NCBI GenBank assembly: GCA_014529385.2
Contig: CM043942.1
Location: forward strand, 36,052,469 to 36,116,468
Direction: 5' to 3'
Length of the DNA stretch: 64,000 bases
Origin: Adiantum capillus-veneris
Lineage: Eukaryota > Streptophyta > Polypodiopsida > Polypodiales > Pteridaceae
Positions 32,945 through 46,700 of the stretch are shown here, one piece after another (position 1 is the first letter of the stretch; each line of letters begins with the position of its first letter). The translations under genes and the position numbers were made by a program. The notes below the pieces were generated by a model that was not told the DNA's origin, did not search any database, and saw only the letters and a list, made by a program, of their open reading frames with translations.

Positions 32945-33400
32945 GCCGTAAAAAATATGATCGGACTCTCCGTAGAAGGAAAGTCTACTGCCTGGTACCA
33001 ATGTAAGTAGTGAGTCATTGACAGGGTGGCGAAACAATCAATACACCACAAATCGATTTGAAATGGTAACGGTACTTTTTAATTATTGATCCCTGAATAG
33101 ATACAATTGTCGGGGAGTCATTCTATAATCGTCAACGAGGGAATGATATGCAAAGGGATTCCCAAGCCCTCATATTAAAAGGCATGCACACCCAAAAGCA
33201 ACTGATACAAAAGCTGGTGCTCCAAAACACTGATATTACAAATTGGTGCCTAAAAATTTAATTGCTATCACTATTCGCCGGAAAGCACCCGCATTCACGT
33301 TGCTACATCATCAACATCGTACTGCCACGTCAGCAGCCCGCGATTCACAGCGCGAAGTCGCCAGGCTCAGACTCCGGTCCTTTTCGTTAGAGTTTCATCT
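32945..33400 (-). repeat. Gypsy-C-type primer site and LTR remnant
   Basis: The segment ATCGGACTCTCCGTAGAAG...TGGTACCAATGTAAG aligns with the PBS/LTR junction of M at 31580-31625. LTR-like features follow (CAAAAGCAACTG, CCACGTCAGCAG). It is strongly diverged. Confidence 0.45.
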
Positions 33401-34212
33401 TCTGTCTGGCGGTGGCTCCATTATCTCCGAAGAGCAGTTTAGGGAGTGAGGGCGTTTTTAAGGAGCTGTCTTGAACTGCTGCAGTATGTCCTTCACTGTG
33501 AGTGTTCTGTTACTTGTTTTATTATTGTCTTAGTAGTGATTGGCACATCTGGTAGCAATGTGCTTTCCCTCATTTCATGACTTTTGAGGTGTTGGGTACC
33601 ATAATGCTGGATTTTATCATTCTTATTGTCGTCCTCATCACACTTCGTTTCTAAGGGTTTATTACTCGGTAGCAGCAGACTTAGATTGATGCTACCATTG
33701 CAAGGTTTTGTCACCAAAATAATTATAAGGGTTGAAGTTTTTTGTACTGATGCTTGAGTATTTTTGGCATAAAAATGATGAGAAAATTTCCTCGAGCTAC
33801 TCTCTTCTAATGCCTTTCAACTTTTTCTAGGGTCGGAAGCTTGCAACTTCAATATTCTCAATATGGTTGTTGTGCATTTAAGATTCAGAACTGTGAAGTC
33901 CTAGTTCTGGAAATGTGCAGGCTTTATCTGTCATGAGAACAGTTTTGTGCCAGCTTTGTGAACGAGTTTTCTGCATTTTTTGGTTGTCAAATCTACAATG
34001 TGATTAAAGGATATCAGTAATCTTACCTTGTGTGCATGAGCATTTAGATCAGGTTCTTTATGGTATCACAGAACATTGAGTTCTAGGAAACCTTCCTTTT
34101 CTGAGTCTAATTGACATTGAGGCTTTGATTTAGCCTGTTTAAGCTGGAGTATATTGCTACTTTATACAGTTTCAATCTTTTACAATGTGCTCCTGCTTAA
34201 TTCTTGAAACAG
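33401..34212 (+). other. Putative intron upstream of the PP2A exon
   Basis: AT-rich, low-repeat sequence without a repeat match elsewhere in the window. It ends in a good 3' splice site (GAAACAG) at 34212 after a pyrimidine-rich stretch. I looked for the preceding B55 exon and did not find it here. Confidence 0.5.
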
Positions 34213-34331
34213 TGATGGGGAAACTTTTATCTCAGCTGATGACTTGCGGATAAATCTCTGGAATCTGGAAGTTAGTGACCAAAGTTTCAACATAGTGGAT
34301 ATCAAGCCTGCAAATATGGAAGATTTAACTG
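34213..34331 (+). CDS. Internal exon of PP2A regulatory subunit B (B55 family)
   Basis: The 119-nt exon translates, starting in the second base position of the frame, to [20 protein letters not shown]... and ends ...[10 protein letters not shown]. This is the highly conserved WD-repeat segment of the 55-kDa B regulatory subunit of protein phosphatase 2A, which directs the phosphatase to substrates. All 39 codons are intact and near-identical to the family consensus. It is bounded by a CAG acceptor (34210-34212) and a GT donor (34332). The phases fit the family: a split codon before Asp, and a G left for the next exon, where proteins continue with V-I. No neighbouring exon is found in the window, so flanking introns would exceed about 30 kb on each side unless this is an isolated gene fragment. 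The absence of decay favours a live gene. Confidence 0.85.
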
Positions 34332-36060
<1,729 letters not shown>

Positions 36061-36069
36061 GACTATATG

Positions 36070-36265
36070 CTACTCTTTGGTTTTGGTTATATTTCGGCTT
36101 GCTTGCCCTTGTGGCAAAGCAAGGCAAGCCGGTACCGGTTGAATGCAGCCGTTAGGTGACCTTTGACCAAAAAGTCAACACACGGAGCTCACACGTAGTA
36201 CTCGAACCCGTGACCTCACAGCCTAGAGGCCCTGCCCTCACCACTGCGCTACGTGCGTGCATCTG
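36070..36265 (-). mobile_element. tRNA-derived SINE
   Basis: On the minus strand the head carries a pol III A box TAGCGCAGTGG (36251-36241) and a B box GGTTCGAGTAC (36208-36198), about 33 bp apart, as in tRNA genes. The T-stem does not pair, so it is a degenerate tRNA-like promoter. A non-tRNA body follows towards 36070. The 3' end is not firm. Families of this design are copied by a partner LINE. Confidence 0.65.
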
Positions 36266-36269
36266 CACA

Positions 36270-36817
36270 AGCTTGGCACATGCTCTACATATTTTCAAAA
36301 TGTGTGCTACCCCCCCAAAAAGCGACGTGACTGGCTAGGCATGTAGCCTCCACCTACATGTACACAAGCAGGCCGAAATTTATCATGAGCCCTACTCTTT
36401 GAAGCCATCATGTATCACATAAAGAGTTTTATGCTTGGCCAATGGAGCGAAGAATCAGACCATTGAATTGTATGTATTAACAACTTTCTCCAAGTTAAGA
36501 CACAAACACCATATATGCTCCTACTTCTTGAGTCGGGATCTTTACTAATGGGGGTTATAGGCATGGAACTGTTGTGGAGTACATGATAAGATGTGGCAAA
36601 ACCCATCACATCGACTTCCTACAATTGCATGGAAAGCAAGCAAAATAGTTCAATAGACGCATAAAAGAAAGATCTTGAGCACAAGATGAATGCAAGACAT
36701 AAAGAAGTGGTTTAGGAGATGGGATGCATTACACTTGGTGCATGATGCCTCAATAGACTCCCAAGTGAATGAAGCTTCTCTACAACGCTTATGTATTAAG
36801 GCTTGGGAGGAATCCGG
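36270..36817. other. Unassigned flank of gypsy C
   Basis: A short open stretch near 36690-36815 (SIDSQVNEASLQRLCIKAWEES on the plus strand) stops at the gypsy C insertion. If one copy of its target duplication is removed the frame ends two codons later in TGA. I do not recognise it. Confidence 0.3.
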
Positions 36818-37332
36818 TGTAACAAACTTGGAAACCCCAAGTCTAGATTCTACCGCGACACAGCAGAGATTCACTTTAAAACAGTTCACAAAAGACGACA
36901 CAGCCCGGCATAGTTCTGTGCCAAGAGGTATTGGCCCCAAAGACTGGCGCCTCTTTTGGTATTTTTTTTTCTATTAATCTGTGTGCAAAGTACAAGGGAG
37001 TGTGCGGGAACTCACACTCAGACTCTACGTCCAGATGCTCTGAGTAACAGACTAATTTATTGTTACAAGGAATGCCCAATAGCAGAGCCCCAAGATCTCA
37101 AAAGCTTCAACTCAAAAGCATTATGCACAAAAGCTGGCCAGTGTAATTTACAGAGATCTGTACGGACTGTCACGTTAGCAAGTCAGCGTGTTTTACGAAA
37201 AACTGCCACGTTAGTAGTTACCGCAATTTGCGGGGGTCCGAACAATCTGCCACGTGTCAGCATGTCGACGCCTTTTATGTGTTGCTGCCACGTCATGTGT
37301 CCAAGGACTTGCCGCGTCACCAGTTTGTGACA
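36818..37332 (-). repeat. Gypsy C 3' LTR
   Basis: TGTAACAAACTTGG ... GTTTGTGACA, matching 61012-61541 with many differences. In the part near 37171-37325, units of the form TGCCACGT-C/T-AGCA recur. Confidence 0.88.
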
Positions 37333-37344
37333 TACTCCCCCCTT
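37333..37344 (-). other. Gypsy C polypurine tract
   Basis: AAGGGGGGAGTA on the element strand, adjoining the 3' LTR. Confidence 0.75.
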
Positions 37345-37923
37345 GAAAGAATTGTAATCGCCCTCGATTACGCCTGCAAAACAGGCAGAGGCCATAAACT
37401 GTCTTAGTAGACACTGACTGTTAGTACCGATGCACTAGACACGACACATCTAGCACTTGTACAAATCGAGAGTCACATTACAGGACATCACTTGACATCA
37501 CATGACAAATCACATACAAATTCGTTCCAAATCTCACACCATGATTAATCGGCAACGTATTTAGTAATCACAACTAGATTTATTCCGGACCTCACGGATG
37601 CCCGATTAACTAATCCTTATTGCAATCATGCCTTTGAGATTTATGAGACCAAAATGCTGCAGTCATTTTGTCTTTCAGTTCCTGCACTCAAACAAGTCAA
37701 GTATAAATCAATCATTTGCATTTTCGGGAATTCTTGCTATAAAGTCATACAGTAGAATACTATTCAGCCCTTTAGTATCCCAGAAACCCAAAAGGGACAT
37801 CAGTGACTCTATTCAAAATCGGGGTAATCCGCTGCAAAGGAGCGGAGTGACTCCCCTCTTGTGCAAACCCGCTGCACTAGATTCACCCTTGCTGAAATCA
37901 GGGTTCTATCGGAGTAGACTATG
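37345..37923 (-). other. Gypsy C 3' untranslated region
   Basis: Non-coding. It resembles the M internal region near 29100-29800 (for example GTATTTAGTAATCACA and the GAGTGACTCC...CTTGTGCA stretch). H2 is inserted at its right end after CTATG. Confidence 0.6.
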
Positions 37924-39217
37924 TGTCACGTGACACATCCAACCCTATGTGTGCGTGGACAAGCTACAACATGATCAAGGTTCAGTCAGTCCAGTCAGTC
38001 TAGATTAGAAGTGATCTGGCACTTTTGTGAGTCTATTCGTAGACCGTGCATGCCCAGTCACTTAGCATAGATGCATATCCTCTGGTTGCACACATCATGA
38101 TCATTAGTATTCCCATCTGAATCCATTAGAATCAGTTAGGGGATTTTTCCAATGCATTTAGCCTATTTTTTCTATTTTTGACAATTTTCACTTATTATTT
38201 TAAAGCGACTTTCCAACAAAAGTAGGTAGGGCAATTTTGCTAAGTTAATATATAAGCAAACTAGAGCTAGCACTATTTGGCAGAAGAGACAGCAGGAGCA
38301 CATGCTCAACAGGCACCTTCTCAGCAGGACCCGAAGGACTTCTAGCGTTTTTGCTCCACAGTAACTTGGCTAGCGTTTTTGGACAAGACACCACAGATCA
38401 GACAGCGTTTTGCATTTGCAGAGCCACGGCGACAAGACCACAGCAGATCAGCCTAGCGATTTTGCATCTGCAGAATCCCGGCGACAGAAATACCAATTTC
38501 AGCCCCTAGCGTTTTTGCATCTGCCAGCAACCTCAGCGTTTTGCAGATCTATCGCGACAGAATCAGCCCTAGGACCAGTGTTTTCAGTTTTCAGCAGTTA
38601 GACATCGCAGATCAAGTCCCGAACCTAGCAGATCTCACCTTCCCGTAGCAGTTCCTCGCCGCAAGGTTTACAGTTTCCGCAAGGTTTACAGTTTCAGCCC
38701 GGAAAATGCAGATTTCAGCATCTGTGTTTTCAGCGCATCGTCGTCGCATCGTCGCCATCGACATCGTCATCGACAGAGTCAGAATTCAGCAGAGAGAAGA
38801 TTAGCAGATTTCAGCCCATAGCGTTTTCGGACAGCAGTAGAAAGATTGCAAATTTCAGCCCTTAGGTCGACTTCGTCATCACCGTCGTCATCGTCGACAT
38901 AGCCTAGACTTGCATCAGTCTCATGCATTCCATTTGTACCAGATTGTGCAATCATAAGTAGACCACTCTCGCCGACGAGAGTGGGGCCTTCGGAGGAGGG
39001 TTTTACAACGGCTCTAGTGTCGTATCTCACTTCTCTCTCTATCTCTCAGTCTCATACACTTGCACGCACAGTGTCCATTCACTTTGTTTGTGATCATAGC
39101 ATTCTCTCGTTAAGAACGGAAGGCTCTGCCTGCCATAAGAACTAAAAGGAACCTTGAGCACAGTTCGGAGCACTCATCTTGAGCAAAGCGCAAACAATCA
39201 TTCCGCTGCGCCTAACA
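37924..39217 (+). repeat. H2 5' LTR
   Basis: Starts with the palindrome TGTCACGTGACA and ends CCTAACA before the primer site. Repeats of the form CTAGCGTTTTTGCATCTGCAG are spread over about 38340-38560. The sequence just before the primer site contains AGAACGGAAGGCTC, as in H1. Confidence 0.9.
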
Positions 39218-39218
39218 T

Positions 39219-39230
39219 TGGTATCAGAGC
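39219..39230 (+). other. H2 primer-binding site (initiator-Met tRNA)
   Basis: TGGTATCAGAGC one base after the 5' LTR end. Confidence 0.9.
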
Positions 39231-39577
39231 TTTGGTAGTGTTCTGTATCACTCAAGGAAAGAACCACAAGAACCACAAGAATTTTTTTTGCTTGTTGAGA
39301 TCGCACGAACCCATGCTCGCTTGGGCATGTCGATTTCTAATCGTGTTTTGTTGAAGAGTGACGGGAATCCCAAGAAAGAAGGGCTTGTCCAGCCTCCCCT
39401 TGTGTCTCTTTTCACTCATTGAGAGCGGACCGTGCATTTAGCGGCCAGCCAATCGACGTAAGGTGGGAAAAAGCAACCTTGGTGTGAGCGCAAGGCCGCC
39501 AAGGGGTGCGCCTACAGAAAAGAGTAGAACTCGGGTGAAGAGAAGATCCTTCTCAAATGCGGTTTGCAAGCGAAAGA

Positions 39578-39680
39578 AAACCTCAAGAACCTCAAGACCC
39601 TCAAGAATTCAAGAACCCAAGACCCCCAAGAACCCAAGTTCCTCGTGAACTTAAGAGCCCAAGAACCCACAAGAACCAAC
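39578..39680 (+). repeat. CAAGAACC-type repeats in the H2 leader
   Basis: Eight or so imperfect CAAGAACC/CAAGACCC units lie between primer site and ORF start, as in H1. Confidence 0.65.
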
Positions 39681-39689
39681 TACTTCAGA

Positions 39690-40459
39690 ATGGTCATCAC
39701 TCGAAGCGGAATGGATACTTCTGAGCATGAGAGAGACGAAGAAGAATTTTCCTGACCAGGAGGTTTTTCCGACCCTTCCCTATCTACGACAAGGATTGCA
39801 CTAACTCCTATGGAGGAGTTGAGGCAGTTGTTTAAGGAAAGACAATTAGAACTCGAAGAAAGAAAAGCAGAAAGAGAAGTAGAAAGAAAGGCCTACGAAG
39901 AACAAAGGGCAGCCATAGATCGTGAATACAAAGAAGGAATGGCTGCCATAGAGTGTCAGTACGACTTGGAAGCCAAAGCAATACAAGAACAGAGCGATCG
40001 ACAAAACAAAGAGTTCTTGCGACTCTATTCTCAAGTTTAGGCACAGATGCACGAGATTTGGGGAAAGGAGACTCTCTGAGTCTCTTCTTCTCCCAAGCAT
40101 GATACACAAGATTTGCATGATTGTGTGAATCATGATGATGATTTGATTGACAATGACTTGCATGATGTTTTGATTGACAATGATAAGCACAATGATTTGA
40201 ATGATATTGCTAAGCATGATGATTTGGATGCCAATGACAAGCATGATGATTTGCCTGGTCAAGATGTGATTTCTCACAAGCATGATGAGTTGCATAAAGA
40301 TGATATGATTGTTCACAAGGATGATGTGTTAGTGGATGCTTTTTCTAGCGAAGCTAACCTCATTGTAGATTCGATCAATCACAAAGAACCGATCTTGGCT
40401 TTCGAGTCGAGGTCCAAATAACCCCCACAGGACGATTCGATCATTCAGGAAGCACCGAT
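39690..40459 (+). pseudogene. H-family ORF, copy H2, N-terminal part (unknown protein)
   Basis: It starts at ATG 39690 (MVITRSGMDTSEHERDEEE). One frame continues to the gypsy I insertion, interrupted by TGA 39753, TAG 40038, a TGA near 40078 and TAA 40419. The 39810-40040 part is a strongly charged predicted coiled coil (LFKERQLELEERKAEREVER and on). It is followed by an Asp/His-rich region with KHDDL-x-ND repeats (40113-40250) and then HKDDVLVDAFSSEANL. H1 has the same order and conserves the last two blocks closely. There is no zinc knuckle, protease or polymerase motif. It might be a highly diverged gag, but I see no capsid signature. Confidence 0.6.
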
Positions 40460-41938
40460 TGAAACCGGCCCGTAGGGTGGTAGGCGTTGGCTTTCACCCG
40501 AAATTCTTTACTTTAAACACACACACAGAGCACTTTGCAAAGAGAACCTGCGGCGGAAGTTAACACTTGAATACACACACGGCTCGGAAGCTAGAATGCT
40601 CCGAGCAGACGCCGACAACCTGTAGGCCCCAAAATTGGCGCCCCTTTCGGTATTTCTTTATTCTTTAGGAGGGTAAATTACAAGGTAAGGTCCTGGGAAT
40701 CCTTCACGTGTATCCACCTAGATACCATTTGATTTTGCCAAATTTCGGCAGCATAACAGCCCCAAAACTTGCGCGAAACCAATTCCCCTGCTGGAACTCG
40801 CTTGCACTGTCGTATACCCTCTGATTCCTGTCCAAAAACAGTAAATTCAGCACGCTGTATTTACTGGTTTTTGCCCTGTTTTCAGCCCCAAACAGTCCCC
40901 TAACTGTCCTTTGCCAGTGGGGCACGATTCCCAATGATCCTGGCGTCCGTACGGCTGAAAAACAGTGAATTTACAGCGCATACACAGCGCTGATTTTGCA
41001 CCTGTACGGTGAGGTTATGACCCTCACCAGTGCCTGCTTTGGAGCAGCAGTTAGCTACCCCTGTTCCTGCTCAAGGAGGCTCTTGCCTCAGCACAAAAGC
41101 ATGAACCCACACAACTGTACATCAGTCAAATGAGTAGCCCTCTTGTGGGGCATCACATAATTGCACGTAGGGGAGAGAGAGAGCAGTGTGTAGTGTGCAG
41201 GGCATCACTCCTAGCACCACACTGTACATGAGAGGGAAAGAAAGCACTCCATAGCTCTTAACCTGTGACAAAAGCTGAAATGAGGCCTCTCCCTTCTCTA
41301 AATTCAGCGCCAATTCTTCTGCAGGAGGAAAGTGCATGAAAAGTTGACACTTGGCGCATTTACAAGCATTTGCCCGTTTCGGGCTCGCCGCTTAAAAATA
41401 TCCTGACCGGTTGCCCAGTTGACTTCGCGGCAGAGTTGTAAAATGTTCCCCTAGTCATACCGGAGGTAATGACGCGAACACATTTCACGGCCCAAAATAG
41501 CAGTTCCCTAAATTTTAGGAGATGCTTCCGTTGGGCTCCCACTGGTCTTCTGACCATCTATCCTCATTGGGACCGCATCCAAAAATGCAATGTGGCCGAA
41601 CTGTCGGATACTTTTTGTTGGTAGTTCCACCTTGACTTTACGCCTTAATTGAGTTCACTTCCTAGTATCCACCAACTTGCTAAGTGCGACGGGGGGACCT
41701 ATATGATCTTGCTCTGAGCCTAGACATCCTCTTACCATACGAATTCCAGTGCCGACCACTTGTCGTCTGCGGGTGAATCTACCGTTCACATTGGCCATAC
41801 AATGTCCGACCGTTTGCTACTTCAAAAAGAGGGTCTCAAAAAAAAAAAAAAAAACCCCATTGGAAAGAAACCAACAACCAAGGTTAGCAGTTGCCACATC
41901 TCTGTGACATGGTTAATAACTGCCACGTCCTCGTGACA
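40460..41938 (-). repeat. Gypsy I 3' LTR
   Basis: On the plus strand TGAAACCGGCCC ... CTCGTGACA. Nearly identical to the 5' LTR. An extra GTAGGGTGGTAGGCG-type segment lies just inside its left end. Confidence 0.93.
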
Positions 41939-41954
41939 TACCCCCCTCTTGAAA
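41939..41954 (-). other. Gypsy I polypurine tract
   Basis: TTTCAAGAGGGGGGTA on the element strand, directly before the 3' LTR. Confidence 0.85.
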
Positions 41955-42108
41955 TCGCAAACGTCCTCAATTGCATACCATAAATACACGCCACTGATGA
42001 TCTTGTGCTATTAACACTCTCTTATCATCGCATGTATCCGCAAGAAAGGTCGTAACATACATAGATACAAATGACTTGATGAGGCCTTCATACTTTTGCC
42101 ATTTCCAT

Positions 42109-43406
42109 CTATGGCACTGGATTCATATGTACATTTGATGTACTAGCTCTATCATTACCCCTCCTTTGCACACGTCGGGTTGGGGCATAAGTAGGCTGTA
42201 ACCCAAAGGCTTCAAGGTAAAGCTGCAATACATTTGGTGACTCTGACAATTCATGCTCTTCCATCCACTTTGTATCCATAGGCGGATAGTTCTTGAACTT
42301 CACCAAATAGCGTCTTGCAACTTGTCCTTTAACTGTTCTGTCCTTATGTGCCAAAACTTGCTCAGGTACCAGGATCTCATCAAGTTCCTCAACTTCTGGC
42401 TGATCCTCAACTGGCATATCTTCTGGCACATCACCCACGAAGGGTCTTAGAAGACTCACGTGAAACGCATTATGAATCTTCCACGCATCAGGCAGTTTCA
42501 GCCTGTAAGCCACATCGCTTATCTTGTCAAGCACTTGAAAAGGCCCATAGTAACGCATGCTGAGCTTAGGAAACAGCCGTTCCTTGCCCTTCATCTTCTT
42601 TAACCTTGCCTTTTCGAACCTTAGCAGAACCCAATCACCAGGTGATAACAACAATTCACGACGGTGACGATCAGCAGCCTTTTTCTGTTTTGCCTGAGTC
42701 TTCTCCAAGGCAACTTTAATCTTCTTATACATCTCATCCATGTTCTCAACATATCGATCTGCCTCAAAGATCTTGTCCTTTGTGTGCAAAATGGGAGGAA
42801 CCTTTTTGCCGCCTTCAACAATTTCAAAAGGTGCTTTGCCAATAGACGAATGAACCGTATTATTGTACGCATACTCAAGCATAGGCAAATACTGTTCCCA
42901 CTTGCCCTTATTATCTGACACATAGCATTTTAGCAGATCTAAGACAGTAGAATTGGCCTCTTCTGACTGTCCATCAGTTTGTGGATGAAACGAAGACGAG
43001 AACTTGAGCGTAGTACCCATGTTCTCAAACAATGCTCTCCAGAACAAACTGGTCATGCGAGGATCACGATCACTGATAATCGATTGTGGCATACCATGGT
43101 ACTTAAACACATTGTACATGAACAAGCGTGCCATCTGATCAGATTTTATCTTCTTCCTGACAGGGATAAAATGGGCCTGCTTGCTAAACCTGCAGATAAT
43201 GGTCCATATACCATCATTCCCTGTTGGCGTTCTTGGAAGATCAAAGATAAAGTCCATAGCAATGCTTTCCCATGTGTTATCCGGAATCGGCAGTGGTTGT
43301 AACAACCCTGGTGCCTTTTGCCTGTCAAACTTGACCTTTTGGCAAACTATGCATGCTCGCACAAAGGCATCCACATCTCTCCTCAAGGTAGGCCAATAGA
43401 AGAACG
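42109..43406 (-). CDS. Gypsy I integrase with C-terminal chromodomain
   Basis: This is the last part of the pol polyprotein, open from the copia J insertion to the stop at 42109. It starts in the H2C2 zinc finger (FYWPTLRRDVDAFVRAC, CQK). The catalytic core follows: first Asp in AMDFIFDLP, second in IISDRDP and Glu in GQSEEANS. After a basic stretch come HNAFHVSLLRPF and a chromodomain near the end (YLVKFKNYP, KWMEEHEL), which marks a chromovirus and is thought to steer integration to certain chromatin. The two histidines of the zinc finger lie on the other side of J (about 48712-48770). Frame upstream of 43406 is J LTR and not part of the protein. Confidence 0.88.
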
Positions 43407-43689
43407 TGTGGGGGAGCAGGAGAGAGAGCCCACTTGATATCCTATGCAATGAGAGTGAAGGAGAAGAGGAGAGTGGCGCAGAAGAAGCACACGCAGAGAA
43501 GAACGTGAGAGAGAGAGAGAGAACGCTCGTCAAAATCTGGGAGAAGTCACGATTATATTTATTTGGGCTTGACCTTTGAGTATATGAGTAAGTGACTAGG
43601 GGGCCATTCACACTTGGGCCCCCTCACTTATAAGTCTTTTAACTTATAAGTTAATAAGTACAAGGCACTTAGGCCTTTATTCCCTAACA
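43407..43689 (-). repeat. Copia J 3' LTR
   Basis: TGTGGGGGAGCAGG ... CCCTAACA on the plus strand. Confidence 0.93.
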
Positions 43690-43700
43690 ACCTCCCACCT
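43690..43700 (-). other. Copia J polypurine tract
   Basis: AGGTGGGAGGT on the element strand beside the 3' LTR. Confidence 0.8.
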
Positions 43701-43756
43701 AAAGGCAATGTACCTTGGGAGATCAAAGAATCAACTAACTATAATACATCAGCTGA

Positions 43757-46700
43757 TCATGCACTTGCTCCTCCAACACCCATCATCTGTCGGCAATATG
43801 CAAACCGCTCTGCTGGAAGACTCTTGGTCAAAAGATCTGCAGGATTGTCATCTGTGTGCACCTTGACAAGTGTAATGCTCTTGTCATCAAGCACACTTCT
43901 GATAAAATGATACTTCACCTCTATGTGCTTTGTCTTGGCATGAAAAACAGGATTCCTTGCAAGCATAATAGCACTCTGACTATCACAGTGTAGCACAGGA
44001 ACCGGTGACTTAATGCCAAGCTCTTCTACCAAACGCATGAGCCACAAAGCTTCTTTGCATGCCTCAGTGGCAGCCACATACTCAGCCTCAGTGGTAGACA
44101 AAGCAACACATTTTTGCAGTCTAGAAATCCAAGAAACTGCACCTCCTGTGAATGTAAACACATATCCAGAGGTAGACTTCCTGCAATCTGGATGTCCAGC
44201 AAAATCTGCATCTGTAAAGCCATGCACAGATGTCTCACTCTTCCCAAGACAAATGCACAAGTCTTTAGTGCCTTTCAAGTATCTCAAGATACACTTCACT
44301 GCTTCCCAATGCTTTTTGCCAGGATTGCTCATGTACCTGCTTACCACTCCCACCGCAAATGCAATGTCCGGACGTGTAGCAACCATAGCATACATCAAAC
44401 TGCCAACGGCTGATGCATAAGGAATCTTGGCCATTTCAGCCCGCATATCATCTGTGTTTGGGCAGTCATGTGCAGTCAGTTTTACATATGGAGGCAGCGG
44501 AGTACCAAGTGCCTTTCCCCCATCCATATGAAAACGATGTAGCACCTTATTAACATAATCTCGTTGAGATAGATACAGACGCCTGTTGGGTCTATCTCGA
44601 GAGATACGCATGCCCAAAATATGACTAGCATCACCAAGATCCTTCATGTCAAAGCGATTCTTTAAGCTTTGCTGTAATGCATCCAACTCCGTGACATTTT
44701 TACCCGCAATAAGCATGTCATCAACATACAAAATCAGCAATAGAAGAGATCCATCACTTGCCGTTTTGATATACAAACAGTGATCAGAATTACTTCTTTT
44801 GTATCCTTGAGACCTCATGAATGTATCAAACTTGTGATACCATGCACGGGGAGACTGTTTCAAACCATACAAGCTCTTCAAGAGTCTACATACTTTCTTC
44901 TCTTGCCCCTTTGACACAAAACCTTCTGGTTGCATCATATAGATCATCTCAAGCAAATCGCCATGCAAAAACGCTGTTTTGACATCCATTTGCTTTAACT
45001 CCATATCTTCAGAAGCTACCAGGCCTAAAACAAGACGTAATGTGGCAAGCTTTACGACAGGAGAAAAAATCTCATCAAAATCCACACCATGCTTTTGCTT
45101 GTACCCTTTAGCAACCACACGTGCCTTGTACTTAGAAGAAGCATCAGACGTGACCTTGGTCTTGTAAACCCATTTACATGGCAGAGCCTTATGCCTTTTA
45201 GGCAAATCAACCAAGTCCCATGTATGGTTTTTCTCCAAAGACTGCATTTCCGAAACCATTGCTTTGAACCATTTCTTACTGTCTTCCCATTGCATAGCCT
45301 CTTTATAGCAAGACGGCTCACCACAATTAGTAAGCATGACATAGTCCAAAGACGGTTCATATCTATCGGGGGGCCTTGTCACCCGAGTAGACCTACGCAC
45401 CCAATGATCCATAACAGGTGGATTTTCAGCCTGTAAACCATAAAAAACAGCAGGCTGTTCAGCCGGTTGCATCGCAACAACGGGCGGTCTAAGAGCATCA
45501 ACCTGTTCCCCTACCTGTGGTGCATCAATGGCAACTTGTTGGGGCTGATTTTCAGCAGCTAATGGCTGATTTTCAGCACCATTTTCAGCATGTAAAGGCT
45601 GCTGAACATTGGGCCTTCTTGGCTGTCCATATGTAACATCTTCACGAAAAACAACCCGGTGCACTTCCTCGACCTTTGTGGGCTGTTTGTGCATGCAATT
45701 CTCATTGAAGATGACATCATTGCTGCGTATGATTTTCCGTAATGCGGGATCCCATAATCTATACCCCATTTCACCATCCTCACCATATCCTAGGAAAATG
45801 CATTTATGAGACTTTGGTTCTAGTTTGGTGCGCAGTTCACTCCGGATGTGAACATAGGCCTCACAACCAAACACTCTTAAATGTGCATATGAGGGTGGCT
45901 TGCCAGACCACACCTCCTCAGGCACCTTTCCACCCAAAGCCTTGCTAGGTGAGCGATTAATCAAGTGAATAGCTGTTTGCACAGCTTCTGCCCAAAAACC
46001 ATGAGGTAATGCAGCATGTGACAGCATACTCCGAACTTTCTCTTGGATAGTCCGGTTCAACCTCTCTGCAACTCCATTCTGAGAGGGATTAAAAGGAGCC
46101 GTGAGCTCTCTTTTAATACCTTTAGTAGCACAAAAGTCAATAAATGCTTTTGATACATACTCCCCCCCATTGTCTGAGCGCAAAGACTTAAGCTTCTTGT
46201 CAGTTTGATTCTCAACAAACGAAAGAAACTTCTTGAAAGTATCCAAAACATCGCTTTTAGCACGTATTGGATACACCCACACCTTACGTGTAGCATCATC
46301 GATAAACGAGACAAAATATTTCTTTCCCCCTAAGGACAACTGTGGCATTTCACATACATCGGAATGCACTAAGTCTAACCTGTCAGACTTCAAAGAAAGA
46401 GACCTTTTGTGCGGTGTTTGACTGTGCTTACCATAAATACAGTGCTCACAATGAGAAAAATCAGCATATCTCAAACACGGCAAATAACCACAACGATACA
46501 GAGTTTCCATTCCTCTTTTACTCATGTGTCCCAACCGGCCATGCCACAAAGAAACACTTGGCTGCCCGGTTACGGCGACATCATGGTCACGCACACTAGA
46601 TACATGCAAAGGATACAAAGTGTCCGATTTACAACCCTTGGCTATAATCCGGGCCCCTTTACAAATTTTCCACTTGCTATCACCAAAAGTGGTGTGATAG

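Noticed and set aside
36190-36262. A tRNA gene on the minus strand
   Set aside because: A and B boxes are present but the T-stem and anticodon arm do not pair. A SINE head explains it better.
39690-40459. H ORF as an ordinary gag
   Set aside because: No capsid-like core or zinc knuckle is seen. I keep a diverged gag only as a possibility.
42109-43611. A 500-residue integrase ORF starting at 43611
   Set aside because: The first 65 or so residues come from the copia J LTR. The gypsy I protein resumes only at 43406.
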